This document shows positions 34,601-39,673 of a stretch of 39,673 bases of DNA, piece after piece (position 1 is the stretch's first letter; the number at the start of each line of letters is the position of its first letter). The notes beneath the pieces were generated by a model. It saw only the letters and a list, made by a program, of their open reading frames with translations. It was not told where the DNA came from and ran no database searches. A program made the position numbers and the translations under genes. Source of the stretch: Burkholderiales bacterium. GTDB taxonomy: Bacteria; Pseudomonadota; Gammaproteobacteria; Burkholderiales; Burkholderiaceae_C. Location: positions 1-39,673 of the forward strand of contig RXJQ01000085.1 of NCBI GenBank assembly GCA_003963115.1, given 5' to 3'.

Positions 34601-36287
34601 CGTGACCACGTCCCAGCTTGCCGTGCTGTCGCCCACGCAGGTGGGTGCACTCAGCCCCGATGCGGTCCATGCCCTGAGTGCCGCGCAAGTGGGCGAGCTG
34701 ACGCACTTCCAGTTCGCCGCGATGACCTCGGTCCAGATCCAGCCCCTGACCGTCAGCAACATCGCCGCCATCCAGCCCGACTCGCTGTCCGGCCTGAGCG
34801 TCGATGCCATCTCGGCGATGACCTACAACCAGGTCGCGGCCATGAGCACCAGCCACATCCAGGCCCTGACCGATGCCCAGGTGGCGGCGCTCAGCCCGGT
34901 GGACGTCAGCGTGATGAGCGCAGCCGATCTGGCCGCACTCCATCCTCATCAACTGGCGGCCATGACGGCCAGCCAGGTCGCCGCAATCTCTTTGCCTGAC
35001 ATGGCCAGCCTGAGCACCACGGCCATCAGCAGCTTCAGCGACGCAGCCATTGGCGGCCTGAGCTACAGCCAGATGGAAAGCATGAGCCCCGCCCAGATGG
35101 CCGCCTTGTTGCCCGGGCAGATGGGCGCGTTGAGCCTGGACGCCTTGCATGCCATGACCACGGCGCAAGCGGCTGTGCTCTCTGGCTTCCAGCTCAATGC
35201 CATGTCGGGCGATCAGATTGGCGCACTCAGCGCCGACGACATCAATGCGATACAGCCCAACGCCATCAGCGGCCTCAGCGCACAGGCGCTCTCCTCGCTG
35301 CACTACAACGAAGTGGCCGCGATGACGACCACGCAACTGGCCAGCCTGAGCATGACGCAGATCGCGGCCATCAGCCCCGAAGGCGTCGGCGCCCTGACCA
35401 CCACGCAGATCGCCTTCCTGAGCACCAGCGACATCGCCGCCCTCACGCCCGAGCAGGTGGCCGCCCTCACCCCCGCAGACCTGTCGGTGATGACGCCCGC
35501 CCAGCAAATGGCCTTTAGCACCGCCGACATGGCCGTGATGTCGGAGGCTCAACTGAACGCCTTCAGCCAGGTCACCCCGCTCGTGCTGGACTTCTCGGGC
35601 ACCGGCATCCACACCGTATCGGCATCCAACGGCGTCGACTTCGACCTCGTCGGCACTGGACTCCACTCGCAAGTGGGCTGGATCGGCGCCGGCAGTGGCC
35701 TGCTCGTGATGGACCGCAATGGCGATGGCCAGATCAACAACGGCACCGAACTGTTCGGCTCAGCCACCGTGCTGCCTGATGGCTCCCATGCCAGCAACGG
35801 CTTTGCCGCCCTGGCTGCGCTCGACACCAACCATGACCATCACATCACCGCGGCTGACGCCCAGTTCAACCAGCTCAAAGTCTGGTTCGACACCAATATG
35901 GACGGCAAGGTCGAGGCCGGCGAGATGAAGTCCTTGTCCGACCTGGGCATCGTCGAGCTGGACCTGAGCTACACCAACAGCAAGCAGGTCGACCATGGCA
36001 ATACCATTGGCCTGGTCTCCAGCTACAAGACCGCCGATGGCCAGACCCATGAGATGGGCGATGTGTGGTTCGCCAAGTCCAGCGAACCCAGCACCAGCAC
36101 GACCACCACGACCAGCCACGTGACCTTGTCGGATCTGCTGGCCTCGCCAGGCCAGGATCTGATCCCGGGCAGTACAACAGCGCTCACCACCGTGGCGACC
36201 AACAGCCAGGCCCATGAGCTGCACCAACTCACCATGCCCAGCACCTTGGGCACCCCCGACGAACGCAAGCACGACTGGCTGATCTGA
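28602..36287 (+). CDS. Giant octapeptide-repeat protein with C-terminal EF-hand-like domain
   Basis: A protein of 2,561 residues. Residues 1-8 (MATIDITT) are followed by 289 consecutive octads (9-2320), consensus L-[ST]-T-x-Q-[IVL]-x-A, for example LSTTQVAA, LTASQVAI, LTPEQVAA. Residues 2321-2561 start TPLVLDFSGTGIHTV and hold EF-hand-like loops at 2371 (DRNGDGQINNGTE), 2408 (DTNHDHHITAAD) and 2430 (DTNMDGKVEAGE). This tail is common in large calcium-dependent exported proteins. I saw one Cys and one Lys in the octad region. No signal peptide, RTX nonapeptides or type I secretion genes are nearby. AAGG lies 9 bp before the ATG; a TTG at 28596 is the other possible start. Surface or secreted structural role is inference. 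Confidence 0.85.
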   Translation: MATIDITTLSSDQIAQLTATQLAGLSTNDIALMTADQIGALTASQVAIFSVPQLAAFAPQVMNALSVAAVGGFTATQVSHLSVPQLTSLTDDQLGGLNARQTVVLSTAQITSLSVEQIQSLSTASVQAISTSAIQALNADAVNGLTQNGATPLTARQVVALSSTQISSLSLDTIDALSTTQVAAVTSTQATALSATQLNELSQQNVAVLSTAAVHALSSAQLSVLGDAQLNALSTTQVSVLGSTQLNALSLDQVSSLSTAGVALLSTAAVHGLATDALNALTVNAATPLSSTQIASLASAQVQSLSLDTIDALSTTQVVGFTSAQVMAFNTMQLDELGAVRVPYLSTAVIHGLSADRLNALNADELGSLTTREVAALTTSQIGALSADSLSALGSTQFAALSSAQITALSGSQWQALGDDDVAALNTQAVRMLSAAQLAAMSPEQIGSLTTTQIAAMSSAEIVALSPDQLGALSAPAIAAISTNAIRMLGTDALNTLTAYDSLPLTSRQIAVLSTAQVAGLTLDTIDALSTTQVSGFTSAQVLALNTQQLVELGADNIAALSTSAIHSLTTDRLNALSVDELGALSTHELAAMTPSQLASLNPNAVAAFNTTQLHSLGALQVAAFNSQQIQALSDDAISALNTAAVRALTLTQLSSLSDEQFGALTSIQTAALTSVQAVALTVEHADALSAPAIASLNTAVIRSLSVDALNSLTVEGSTPLTSRQLGMLSTAQVAGLSMDTIDALTSTQLAGLNSSQVAALSADQVTELGVQHLSSLSTSVIHAMSPARLAALGADAIASMTSVQIASMTTNQMGQLALDEVAALTTAQINGVSAVQVAALSPTQLQAMSASNVGLLNTVAVHTLSSTQLGALTDEQMGALTARQVSVISSAQAGALTVEQLQAMSTTSVAALNTAAIRALSGEAINALVVNWTDPFTSRQIAVLSTAQIASLTQETLESFTSQQASGLTSAQIQALNTQQVLELGAANMPALSTAAVHAFTTTQLHAMTGDELGAFSSHQMGAFSTVQLASLNETALGNLSTAEAGALSVQQAESLSNSQLQALGAANLAMLSTAVVHDLSTSRLAALTTASLEALAGTQLSAFSATQLASLSTTDMATLNTQQALALNAVQIVALSSSQLDAMATSSLASLNTAAVHALLPTQVNGLTADGLSALTSSQMAVLGTRAIQRLSDEALNTFNSNQIQALTSAQTLVLNTQQLAGLDTQGVAALSTSVVHALNTAQLAAIADGALSTMCTSQMGALTSTQVQSLDTNALASLRTDEIAALNSIAVQAITSVQFAALTSSELSALSSSELASLTTTQIVALNPQELLGLTTSQVASLTPTQAAALGTSQLISLGSELISALSSQAINALSSSQFNSLSADELSALTTTQLYGLSSVDLAALSSNTLNALGTAGLSALDPARLMGLTTTQIEGLSTAQIGVFSTAEIAALNTAQLAIFGLDDMAALNTAQAAALTAVQTTALGTGQIQAMGADNIAALRASSVAALTTSQWQALQTDEINALTSVQLAAMNSAQFNVLSLDQITAFNTSALGTLSTAVMQAMSTSDLAALGSTDIGALTGHQFASLTTAQLAVLSASQWMALNTDELSSLSTSTLSLLNSLQLNTLTSTEIGALTPGQIAALTTTQIITLGTTDLSALNANQAAALTVAQVDVMTSTQLASLNSTEVSALSPSALHSLSTAQLDALTLDSLGHLTPAQIQSLSTTQLAAFTPDMVGALGSTQLAALTYAELTALSTTQLDHLALNALPTLNASALALLPDTTLASLTPNELAALSTTQMAALSATQLEALSVSEMAALTPAQIGAVSSGTLSKLNAGTIGEINHLQATAITTTQMAVLETSQIAALSLDALSGLSTAAMAAMSAAQATALTTDQFASLSQSQIASLRPDVISALTTAEMAAMTYYQAAALSTGAPGTLTTESIGGMTYYQTSAMTTGQIGALQLSEIAAMNTSAFSGLSPAQLAELDYNQITAVTTSQLAVLSPTQVGALSPDAVHALSAAQVGELTHFQFAAMTSVQIQPLTVSNIAAIQPDSLSGLSVDAISAMTYNQVAAMSTSHIQALTDAQVAALSPVDVSVMSAADLAALHPHQLAAMTASQVAAISLPDMASLSTTAISSFSDAAIGGLSYSQMESMSPAQMAALLPGQMGALSLDALHAMTTAQAAVLSGFQLNAMSGDQIGALSADDINAIQPNAISGLSAQALSSLHYNEVAAMTTTQLASLSMTQIAAISPEGVGALTTTQIAFLSTSDIAALTPEQVAALTPADLSVMTPAQQMAFSTADMAVMSEAQLNAFSQVTPLVLDFSGTGIHTVSASNGVDFDLVGTGLHSQVGWIGAGSGLLVMDRNGDGQINNGTELFGSATVLPDGSHASNGFAALAALDTNHDHHITAADAQFNQLKVWFDTNMDGKVEAGEMKSLSDLGIVELDLSYTNSKQVDHGNTIGLVSSYKTADGQTHEMGDVWFAKSSEPSTSTTTTTSHVTLSDLLASPGQDLIPGSTTALTTVATNSQAHELHQLTMPSTLGTPDERKHDWLI
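29442..31385 (+). repeat. Three 648-bp (27-octad) super-repeats
   Basis: Units start at 29442, 30090 and 30738; a fourth, less complete copy starts at 31386. Each opens with a proline-ending octad (LTVNAATP, LTAYDSLP, LTVEGSTP, LVVNWTDP). The fourth octad of the first three is LSLDTIDA, LTLDTIDA or LSMDTIDA, and the ninth is LSTAVIHG, LSTSAIHS or LSTSVIHA. A shorter version of 17 octads starts at 29034 with LTQNGATP. Confidence 0.85.
34458..35417 (+). repeat. Eight 120-bp (5-octad) super-repeats
   Basis: Octads with an aromatic or His residue at positions 2-4 recur exactly every 120 bp at 34458, 34578, 34698, 34818, 34938, 35058, 35178 and 35298: MTYYQTSA, LDYNQITA, LTHFQFAA, MTYNQVAA, LHPHQLAA, LSYSQMES, LSGFQLNA, LHYNEVAA. 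The same beat is seen earlier (octads 231, 236, 241) but with a three-octad step from 241 to 244. Confidence 0.85.
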
Positions 36288-36316
36288 CGGCGCCGGGCTG
36301 CCTCACAATGCGAGGC

Positions 36317-36913
36317 ATGACCACAACCAAGAACTACCACCACGGCAATTTGCGCGCGGCCCTGATCGAAGCTGGCCTGGCCGAACTCGAAAAGAGTGAT
36401 CAGGCCGAACTCAGCCTGCGGGCCGTCGCGCGGGAGGTCGGGGTATCGGCCAACGCGGCCTACCGGCATTTCGCCAACAAGGATGATTTGCTGGGCGCAT
36501 TGGCGGCAGAAGGCTTTCGGCGCTTTGCGGCCATGCAGGCGCAGGCCACGCAAGATGGCGCCGCCTCACGGCAGGCTCGCTCAGCATCGGCCAAGGCCTA
36601 TGTTTCTTTTGCCCAGGCACACCCCGCTTTGTTTCGCCTGATGTTCAGCCGCTTCCTGTATGCCAGCAGCAGCGAGGCCCTGAAAACCGCAGCTGCGGCC
36701 GCATTTCAGGGTTTGCTGCAGGCCTCGGCCCAGCATGCCGGCGTGCCGGTGGACAGCGATCAGGCACTGCTGATGGCCCTGGCCAACTGGAGCATGGTCC
36801 ATGGCCTGAGCCACCTGATGCTGGATGGCCAACTGGCACTGTTCAACATGGACGTGGGCAAGCTGATCGACGGCATCCTCGATCTGCCTGCCCCACGGCT
36901 CAACGCAAGCTGA
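36317..36913 (+). CDS. TetR/AcrR-family regulator with WHG-type C-terminal domain
   Basis: A 198-residue regulator. The N-terminal YHHGNLRAALIEAGLAELE and SLRAVAREVGVSANAAYRHF with FANKDDLL make the DNA-binding domain (about residues 5-55). The C-terminal YVSFAQAHPALFRLMFSRF is the signature of the WHG-type TetR ligand domain. The start at 36317 (MTTTKNYHHGN) matches the family; an ATG at 36308 adds three residues. It begins 29 bp after the giant repeat gene, so it may be co-transcribed with it and may control it. It is convergent with the Pal-like gene with a 2-bp gap. The ligand is unknown. Confidence 0.9.
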   Translation: MTTTKNYHHGNLRAALIEAGLAELEKSDQAELSLRAVAREVGVSANAAYRHFANKDDLLGALAAEGFRRFAAMQAQATQDGAASRQARSASAKAYVSFAQAHPALFRLMFSRFLYASSSEALKTAAAAAFQGLLQASAQHAGVPVDSDQALLMALANWSMVHGLSHLMLDGQLALFNMDVGKLIDGILDLPAPRLNAS

Positions 36914-36915
36914 AC

Positions 36916-37461
36916 TCAGTTCGCACTGGCATGCACAAAGTCCACCCTGCGGTTCTGTGACCAGCAGGACTCTTCGTGGCAAGTGGCGCGGGGCTTTTCT
37001 TCACCGAAGCTGATGGTCTCGATGCGATCAAGCGGCGCCCCCAGCAGGCCCAGGGCTTTGCGCACGGCATCGGCACGCTTTTGGCCCAGGGCCAGGTTGT
37101 ACTCGATGCCACCGCGCTCGTCGGAGTTGCCCTGCAGCGTCAGCTTCTCCTTGCCTTGTGCCTTCAGGAAATCGGCCTGCTGTTGCAGCATCGAGGTGTA
37201 GTCCGGCTTGACGGTGTAGTCGTCAAAGTCGAAGAACACGCTCTTGGCGTTCAATTCGGCCATCTGCTGGCGCAAGGCCGCCAGACGCTGGGCCTCCAGT
37301 TGCGCCGGGTCCATGGCCTTGGCCTGGGCGGGCTGTGTGGTTTGCGCGGTCTGCACAGGTTTGGCCGGCTCAACGGGCGCCTTGGCCTGCATGGGAGGGG
37401 TGCTGCTGCATGCGGCCAGCAAGGTGGCCACGACAGCCAGGCTGATGAGTGAGAGACGCAT
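36916..37461 (-). CDS. Pal-like OmpA-family lipoprotein
   Basis: A 181-residue outer-membrane lipoprotein. The signal peptide ends in lipobox LAAC (Cys18). A Pro/Ala/Gln-rich linker follows to about residue 70. The peptidoglycan-binding OmpA-like domain has SVFFDFDDYTVKPDY, GNSDERGGIEYNLALGQKRADAVRKAL and ISFGEEKPRATCHEESCWSQNRRVDF. The pair of Cys in CHEESC is unusual for Pal and could form a disulfide. tolB and other tol genes are absent, so this is probably a second Pal-like protein rather than the Tol-Pal one. AGAAGG precedes the ATG. It lies 65 bp after the kinase gene on the same strand and has a CTTAG-N6-CTTAA box (37508-37524). Confidence 0.9.
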   Translation of the reverse strand: MRLSLISLAVVATLLAACSSTPPMQAKAPVEPAKPVQTAQTTQPAQAKAMDPAQLEAQRLAALRQQMAELNAKSVFFDFDDYTVKPDYTSMLQQQADFLKAQGKEKLTLQGNSDERGGIEYNLALGQKRADAVRKALGLLGAPLDRIETISFGEEKPRATCHEESCWSQNRRVDFVHASAN

Positions 37462-37507
37462 GGTGATCCTTCTTCTTCAACAATGCAGTCGATTGTGAAG
37501 ACGGATC

Positions 37508-37524
37508 CTTAGAGGGGCCTTAAG
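37508..37524. promoter_or_regulatory. Response-regulator box upstream of the Pal-like gene
   Basis: CTTAG-AGGGGC-CTTAAG on the plus strand, 47 bp before the Pal-like start and just downstream of the kinase stop. It has the same two half-sites and the same 11-bp repeat distance as the box before the response-regulator gene (39566-39582), and resembles PmrA/QseB boxes. Confidence 0.5.
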
Positions 37525-37526
37525 CC

Positions 37527-38867
37527 TCAGGCAGACAAGGGCTTGAGCCGCACCTGCACGCGCAGGCCGCCCAGCCTGTCAGAGCGATCCAGCACCACCG
37601 TGGCACCGTGCATATCGGCAATGGCCTTGACGATGGCCAGCCCCAGGCCGCTGCCATCCTGCCCGGAGCCGCTCACGCGGTAGAAGCGGTCCAGCACGCG
37701 CGCACGGTCGGCCTCCGAAATGCCCGGGCCGCTGTCTTCCACACAGATCAGCGCGCCTGCCGGGGTCATGTGCACATCCAGGTCCACCGTGCCGCCACCG
37801 GGTGTGTACTTGACAGCGTTGTCCAGCAGATTGCGGATGAGGATGCGCAGCGCATCAGCATGTACAGGCGCCATGGCCGCTTCGCTGCGGTGCACGCCCA
37901 GGTCGATCTGCCGGCTCTGCGCCTGCAAGAGCATGTCGGTCAGGCACAGCAAGGCAATCTGCGAGACATCGCAGGTATCCATCTCGACGCCCGAAGCCAG
38001 GCTCGCCTCATGCCGGGCCAGCACCAGCAACTGGTCCACGAGGTGACCCGCACGTTCGATGCCCGCGGCCAGGCGCTTGACGGCCACGTCGCGCGAGGCC
38101 TCGTCACTGGCACGTTGCAAGCCTTGCACCTGGATCTTCAGCGCCGTCAAGGGCGAGCGCAGTTCGTGCGCCGCATCGGCGACGAAGCTCTTTTGCGCGT
38201 CGAATGCATGCCTCAGGCGATCGAACAGCAGGTTCAACTCCTGGATCAAGGGCCGGATCTCGTCGGGTAAGCCTGTGACATCCACATGCGACAGGTCATC
38301 GGCCTTGCGCGCCGCCATCTGCGCGCGCACACGGGCCACGGGCGCCAGCGACCCCGAGATCACCCACCACACCACCAGCACCAACAAGGAGGCCATGAGC
38401 ACCATGGGGCCCACGGTGTGCAGCGCCAATGTGCGGGCCATGTCCTGCCGCGCGGCCATGTCTTGCGCCACCTGCACGAACTGGCTAGGCGTCTTCAAGG
38501 CATAGACCCGGTAGATTCGGCCATCGCGCGCGCGCAATTGCGAGAAGCCCGGTGCCGACTGCTTGCGCAAGGACTGGTGCGCGGCCGACTCGAACACGGG
38601 CACGCCCTTGTCGGTCCACATCTGGACGAAGAAGTCCTCGCTGGCCAGGTCATCGCGCACCTTGTTGTTGCCTTGCACATCGCTGAGGTGCACGCCGGAG
38701 CGCAGTGACTCGGCCATGCGCTCCATGTGCCGATCAAAGATCGCATCGGCCTCCGACAATGCCGTGACATAGGCCGTCACCGCCTGCAACAGGGCCACCA
38801 GCACGATGGCCCCCAGCAGCGAGCCCAGCAAGCGGGCTCGCAGGGAATGCTCTGCCGCGCGCCTCAT
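37527..38867 (-). CDS. Sensor histidine kinase (QseC/PmrB-like)
   Basis: A 446-residue inner-membrane kinase. TM1 is at about 14-36, followed by a periplasmic sensor region of about 115 residues containing VQMWTDKGVPVFES. TM2 is near 153-172, then a HAMP linker. The dimerisation domain has phospho-acceptor His234 in DAAHELRSPLTALK. The ATPase domain contains LLDNAVKYTPGGG (N box), EDSGPGIS (G1) and GSGLGLAI (G2). The signal is unknown. The start overlaps the response-regulator stop by four bases (ATGA), so the two are translationally coupled. Confidence 0.94.
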   Translation of the reverse strand: MRRAAEHSLRARLLGSLLGAIVLVALLQAVTAYVTALSEADAIFDRHMERMAESLRSGVHLSDVQGNNKVRDDLASEDFFVQMWTDKGVPVFESAAHQSLRKQSAPGFSQLRARDGRIYRVYALKTPSQFVQVAQDMAARQDMARTLALHTVGPMVLMASLLVLVVWWVISGSLAPVARVRAQMAARKADDLSHVDVTGLPDEIRPLIQELNLLFDRLRHAFDAQKSFVADAAHELRSPLTALKIQVQGLQRASDEASRDVAVKRLAAGIERAGHLVDQLLVLARHEASLASGVEMDTCDVSQIALLCLTDMLLQAQSRQIDLGVHRSEAAMAPVHADALRILIRNLLDNAVKYTPGGGTVDLDVHMTPAGALICVEDSGPGISEADRARVLDRFYRVSGSGQDGSGLGLAIVKAIADMHGATVVLDRSDRLGGLRVQVRLKPLSA

Positions 38868-39523
38868 GCCTTGGGCACCATATAGCCCACGCCACGCACG
38901 TTCTGGATCAGCGATGCGCCCAGCTTCTTGCGCAGGCCATGCACATACACCTCCACGGCATTGCTGGAGACCTCATCATCCCAGCCAAAAACCTTTTCTT
39001 CCAGCTGGGCCCGCGACAAAACCACGCCAGGCCGCGCGATAAGTGGCTCCAGCACGGACCATTCGCGCGAGGACAGCACGACCGGCTGCCCCGCGACCGA
39101 TGCCTCGCGCGTGGCCGGATTGATCATCACACCCATGTGTTCATACACGGGCTCGGCACGCCCCGCCGCACGCCGGATCAAGGCACGCACACGGGCCAGC
39201 AGCTCGCCGAGGTCATAAGGCTTGAGCACATAGTCGTCCGCACCGGCATCCAGCCCCGCAATGCGCTGCTCGACCGCATCGCGCGCGGTGGCGATCAGCA
39301 CAGGTGTGCGCTGGCGGGCGGCACGCATGGTCTTGAGCACCGCCAGGCCATCCTTGCCGGGCAGGCCCAGGTCCAGCAACACGAGGTCATAGGCCTGCGA
39401 GGCCAGGGCCCCATCGGCCATCAGGCCATCCTTGACCCAGTCCACGGCATAGTGCTCCGCGCGCAGCACATCCAGCACGGTCTCGCCGATCATCCGGTCG
39501 TCTTCAACCAACAGCAGTCTCAT
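38864..39523 (-). CDS. OmpR-family response regulator (QseB/PmrA-like)
   Basis: A 219-residue regulator. The receiver domain has acidic residues Asp8-Asp9, phospho-acceptor Asp51 in LLDLGLPGKDG, Thr79 and Lys101 in DDYVLKPYD. The C-terminal winged helix contains LSSREWSVLEPLIARPG, SSNAVEVYVHGLRKKLG and NVRGVGYMV, which are typical of the OmpR/QseB group. It is the first gene of the two-component operon. A box CTTAG-N6-CTTAG lies 43 bp upstream and ends at the insertion sequence, so its native upstream promoter region may have been displaced or replaced by the IS. Confidence 0.95.
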   Translation of the reverse strand: MRLLLVEDDRMIGETVLDVLRAEHYAVDWVKDGLMADGALASQAYDLVLLDLGLPGKDGLAVLKTMRAARQRTPVLIATARDAVEQRIAGLDAGADDYVLKPYDLGELLARVRALIRRAAGRAEPVYEHMGVMINPATREASVAGQPVVLSSREWSVLEPLIARPGVVLSRAQLEEKVFGWDDEVSSNAVEVYVHGLRKKLGASLIQNVRGVGYMVPKA

Positions 39524-39565
39524 GTCCGTTTCCGTCTGTGCCTGCTACAACTATGCGGCCATCGG

Positions 39566-39582
39566 CTTAGGCGAGTCTTAGG
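39566..39582. promoter_or_regulatory. Response-regulator box at the IS junction
   Basis: CTTAGG-CGAGT-CTTAGG is a perfect direct repeat of a hexamer with a 5-bp spacer, the architecture of PmrA boxes. It lies 43 bp upstream of the response-regulator start. The insertion sequence begins inside or just after the second half-site, since TTAG (39578-39581) is the IS target tetranucleotide. Confidence 0.55.
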
Positions 39583-39625
39583 GATGCACTGAAAAAGGTC
39601 CGCTGACTGGCGTACGACTTGCATG

Positions 39626-39643
39626 CCTGTGCTTCAGCACAGG
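39626..39643 (+). promoter_or_regulatory. RBS-sequestering hairpin of the IS, right copy
   Basis: CCTGTGC-TTCA-GCACAGG, with the 3' arm overlapping the first half of AGGAGG (39641-39646). Identical to the left copy. Confidence 0.5.
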
Positions 39644-39650
39644 AGGCCAT

Positions 39651-39673
39651 ATGAAGCAGCAAACCCTCGCAAT
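39651..39673 (+). CDS. Transposase N-terminus (partial, runs off the window)
   Basis: The ATG at 39651 follows AGGAGG by 4 bases and reads MKQQTLA before the sequence ends. Identical to the left-edge frame. Confidence 0.6.

Larger units (their letters stand above)
28626..35561 (+). repeat. 24-bp-periodic array coding for 289 octapeptides
   Basis: The array is exactly 6,936 bp, which is 289 times 24. Read as octads from residue 9, each unit starts with Leu, Met, Phe, Ile or Val and usually has Ser/Thr second, Gln/Asp/Glu fifth, a branched aliphatic sixth and a small residue eighth. I found no insertion or deletion that changes the register. At DNA level the units are diverged, so copies are not recent duplicates. 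Confidence 0.9.
39582..39673 (+). mobile_element. End of an IS5-family-like insertion sequence, right copy (partial)
   Basis: Same sequence as the left-edge element in inverted orientation, beginning GGATGCACTGAAAAAGGTC. It is preceded by TTAG, a YTAR tetranucleotide different from the CTAG at the left copy, so the two copies came from separate insertions. The transposase frame starts at 39651. Confidence 0.75.

Noticed and set aside
28626..35561. CRISPR-like array suggested by the 24-bp periodicity
   Set aside because: There are no constant repeats with unique spacers; the period is a coding one with one open frame through 6.9 kb.
28626..35561. TAL-effector or pentapeptide-repeat family assignment of the octads
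   Set aside because: The LTPEQVAA units recall the start of TAL repeats, but the period is 8, not 33-35. The pentapeptide pattern A(D/N)LXX is not followed.
33975..35672. 565-codon antisense open frame across the octad array (and a 378-codon one at 28518-29654)
   Set aside because: The 24-bp coding period on the plus strand keeps the complementary frame open. The antisense products are His/Gly/Arg-rich with no family features, so they are shadows.
36916..37461. Calling this gene the Tol-Pal system pal
   Set aside because: No tolB, tolA, tolQ, tolR or cpoB is nearby and the CHEESC pair is unusual, so a Pal-like paralogue is safer.

Overview
The window looks like a chromosomal segment of a GC-rich betaproteobacterium of the order Burkholderiales, probably near Comamonadaceae or Sphaerotilaceae (Leptothrix, Ideonella or Aquabacterium type). 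The evidence is a porin of the Burkholderiales type, a leucine-degradation (liu) cluster headed by a TetR regulator, metX-metW, a PEP-CTERM protein and a GC-rich palindromic repeat of a kind I remember from Comamonadaceae. Species cannot be read from the sequence. Both ends lie inside two outward-facing copies of the same IS5-like insertion sequence (95 bp identical, inverted). The window is therefore probably a whole assembly contig that stopped at a repeat.

Layout. 1-95: IS end. 162-3260: pyrF, a PEP-CTERM protein and purB. 3281-5465: a DUF898 membrane protein divergent from a YibF-like glutathione transferase. 5483-7150: a membrane-anchored FMN/3Fe-4S glutamate-synthase-like protein. 7312-9305: a SAM-II riboswitch with intrinsic terminator, metX, metW and a shared terminator. 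9333-14447: porin, recQ and a chemoreceptor preceded by a good sigma-28 promoter. 14709-15173: a thioesterase. 15238-23712: an HSD10-type dehydrogenase, a LiuQ-like TetR regulator and liuB-liuC-liuD-liuE-liuA, which together take isovaleryl-CoA to acetoacetate plus acetyl-CoA. 23716-23879: a MITE-like element. 23878-28456: a KirBac potassium channel, a serpin-like lipoprotein, a beta-propeller protein and a creatininase-family protein. 28602-36287: a giant octapeptide-repeat protein. 36317-39523: a TetR regulator, a Pal-like lipoprotein and a QseBC/PmrAB-type two-component system.

The most unusual locus is the 2,561-residue protein at 28602-36287. Counted by hand, residues 9-2320 are 289 consecutive octapeptides (consensus L-S/T-T-x-Q-I/V/L-x-A) with no change of register. 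A domain with three EF-hand-like calcium loops follows. Higher-order periods are visible: 27 octads (216 aa, 648 bp) in the N-terminal part, and 5 octads (40 aa, 120 bp) marked by aromatic or His residues near the C-terminal end. No signal peptide and no type I secretion genes are in the window.

liuD carries two oddities. A 38-codon open frame lies just upstream; it repeats the first 11 liuD codons, contains two small hairpins and ends in TGATG overlapping the liuD start. A palindromic repeat of intergenic type is also inserted in frame in the biotin carboxylase domain. Further regulatory signals are matched CTTAG-N6-CTTA boxes before the response regulator and the Pal-like gene, a perfect palindrome before the TetR gene of the liu cluster, and one before the PEP-CTERM gene.
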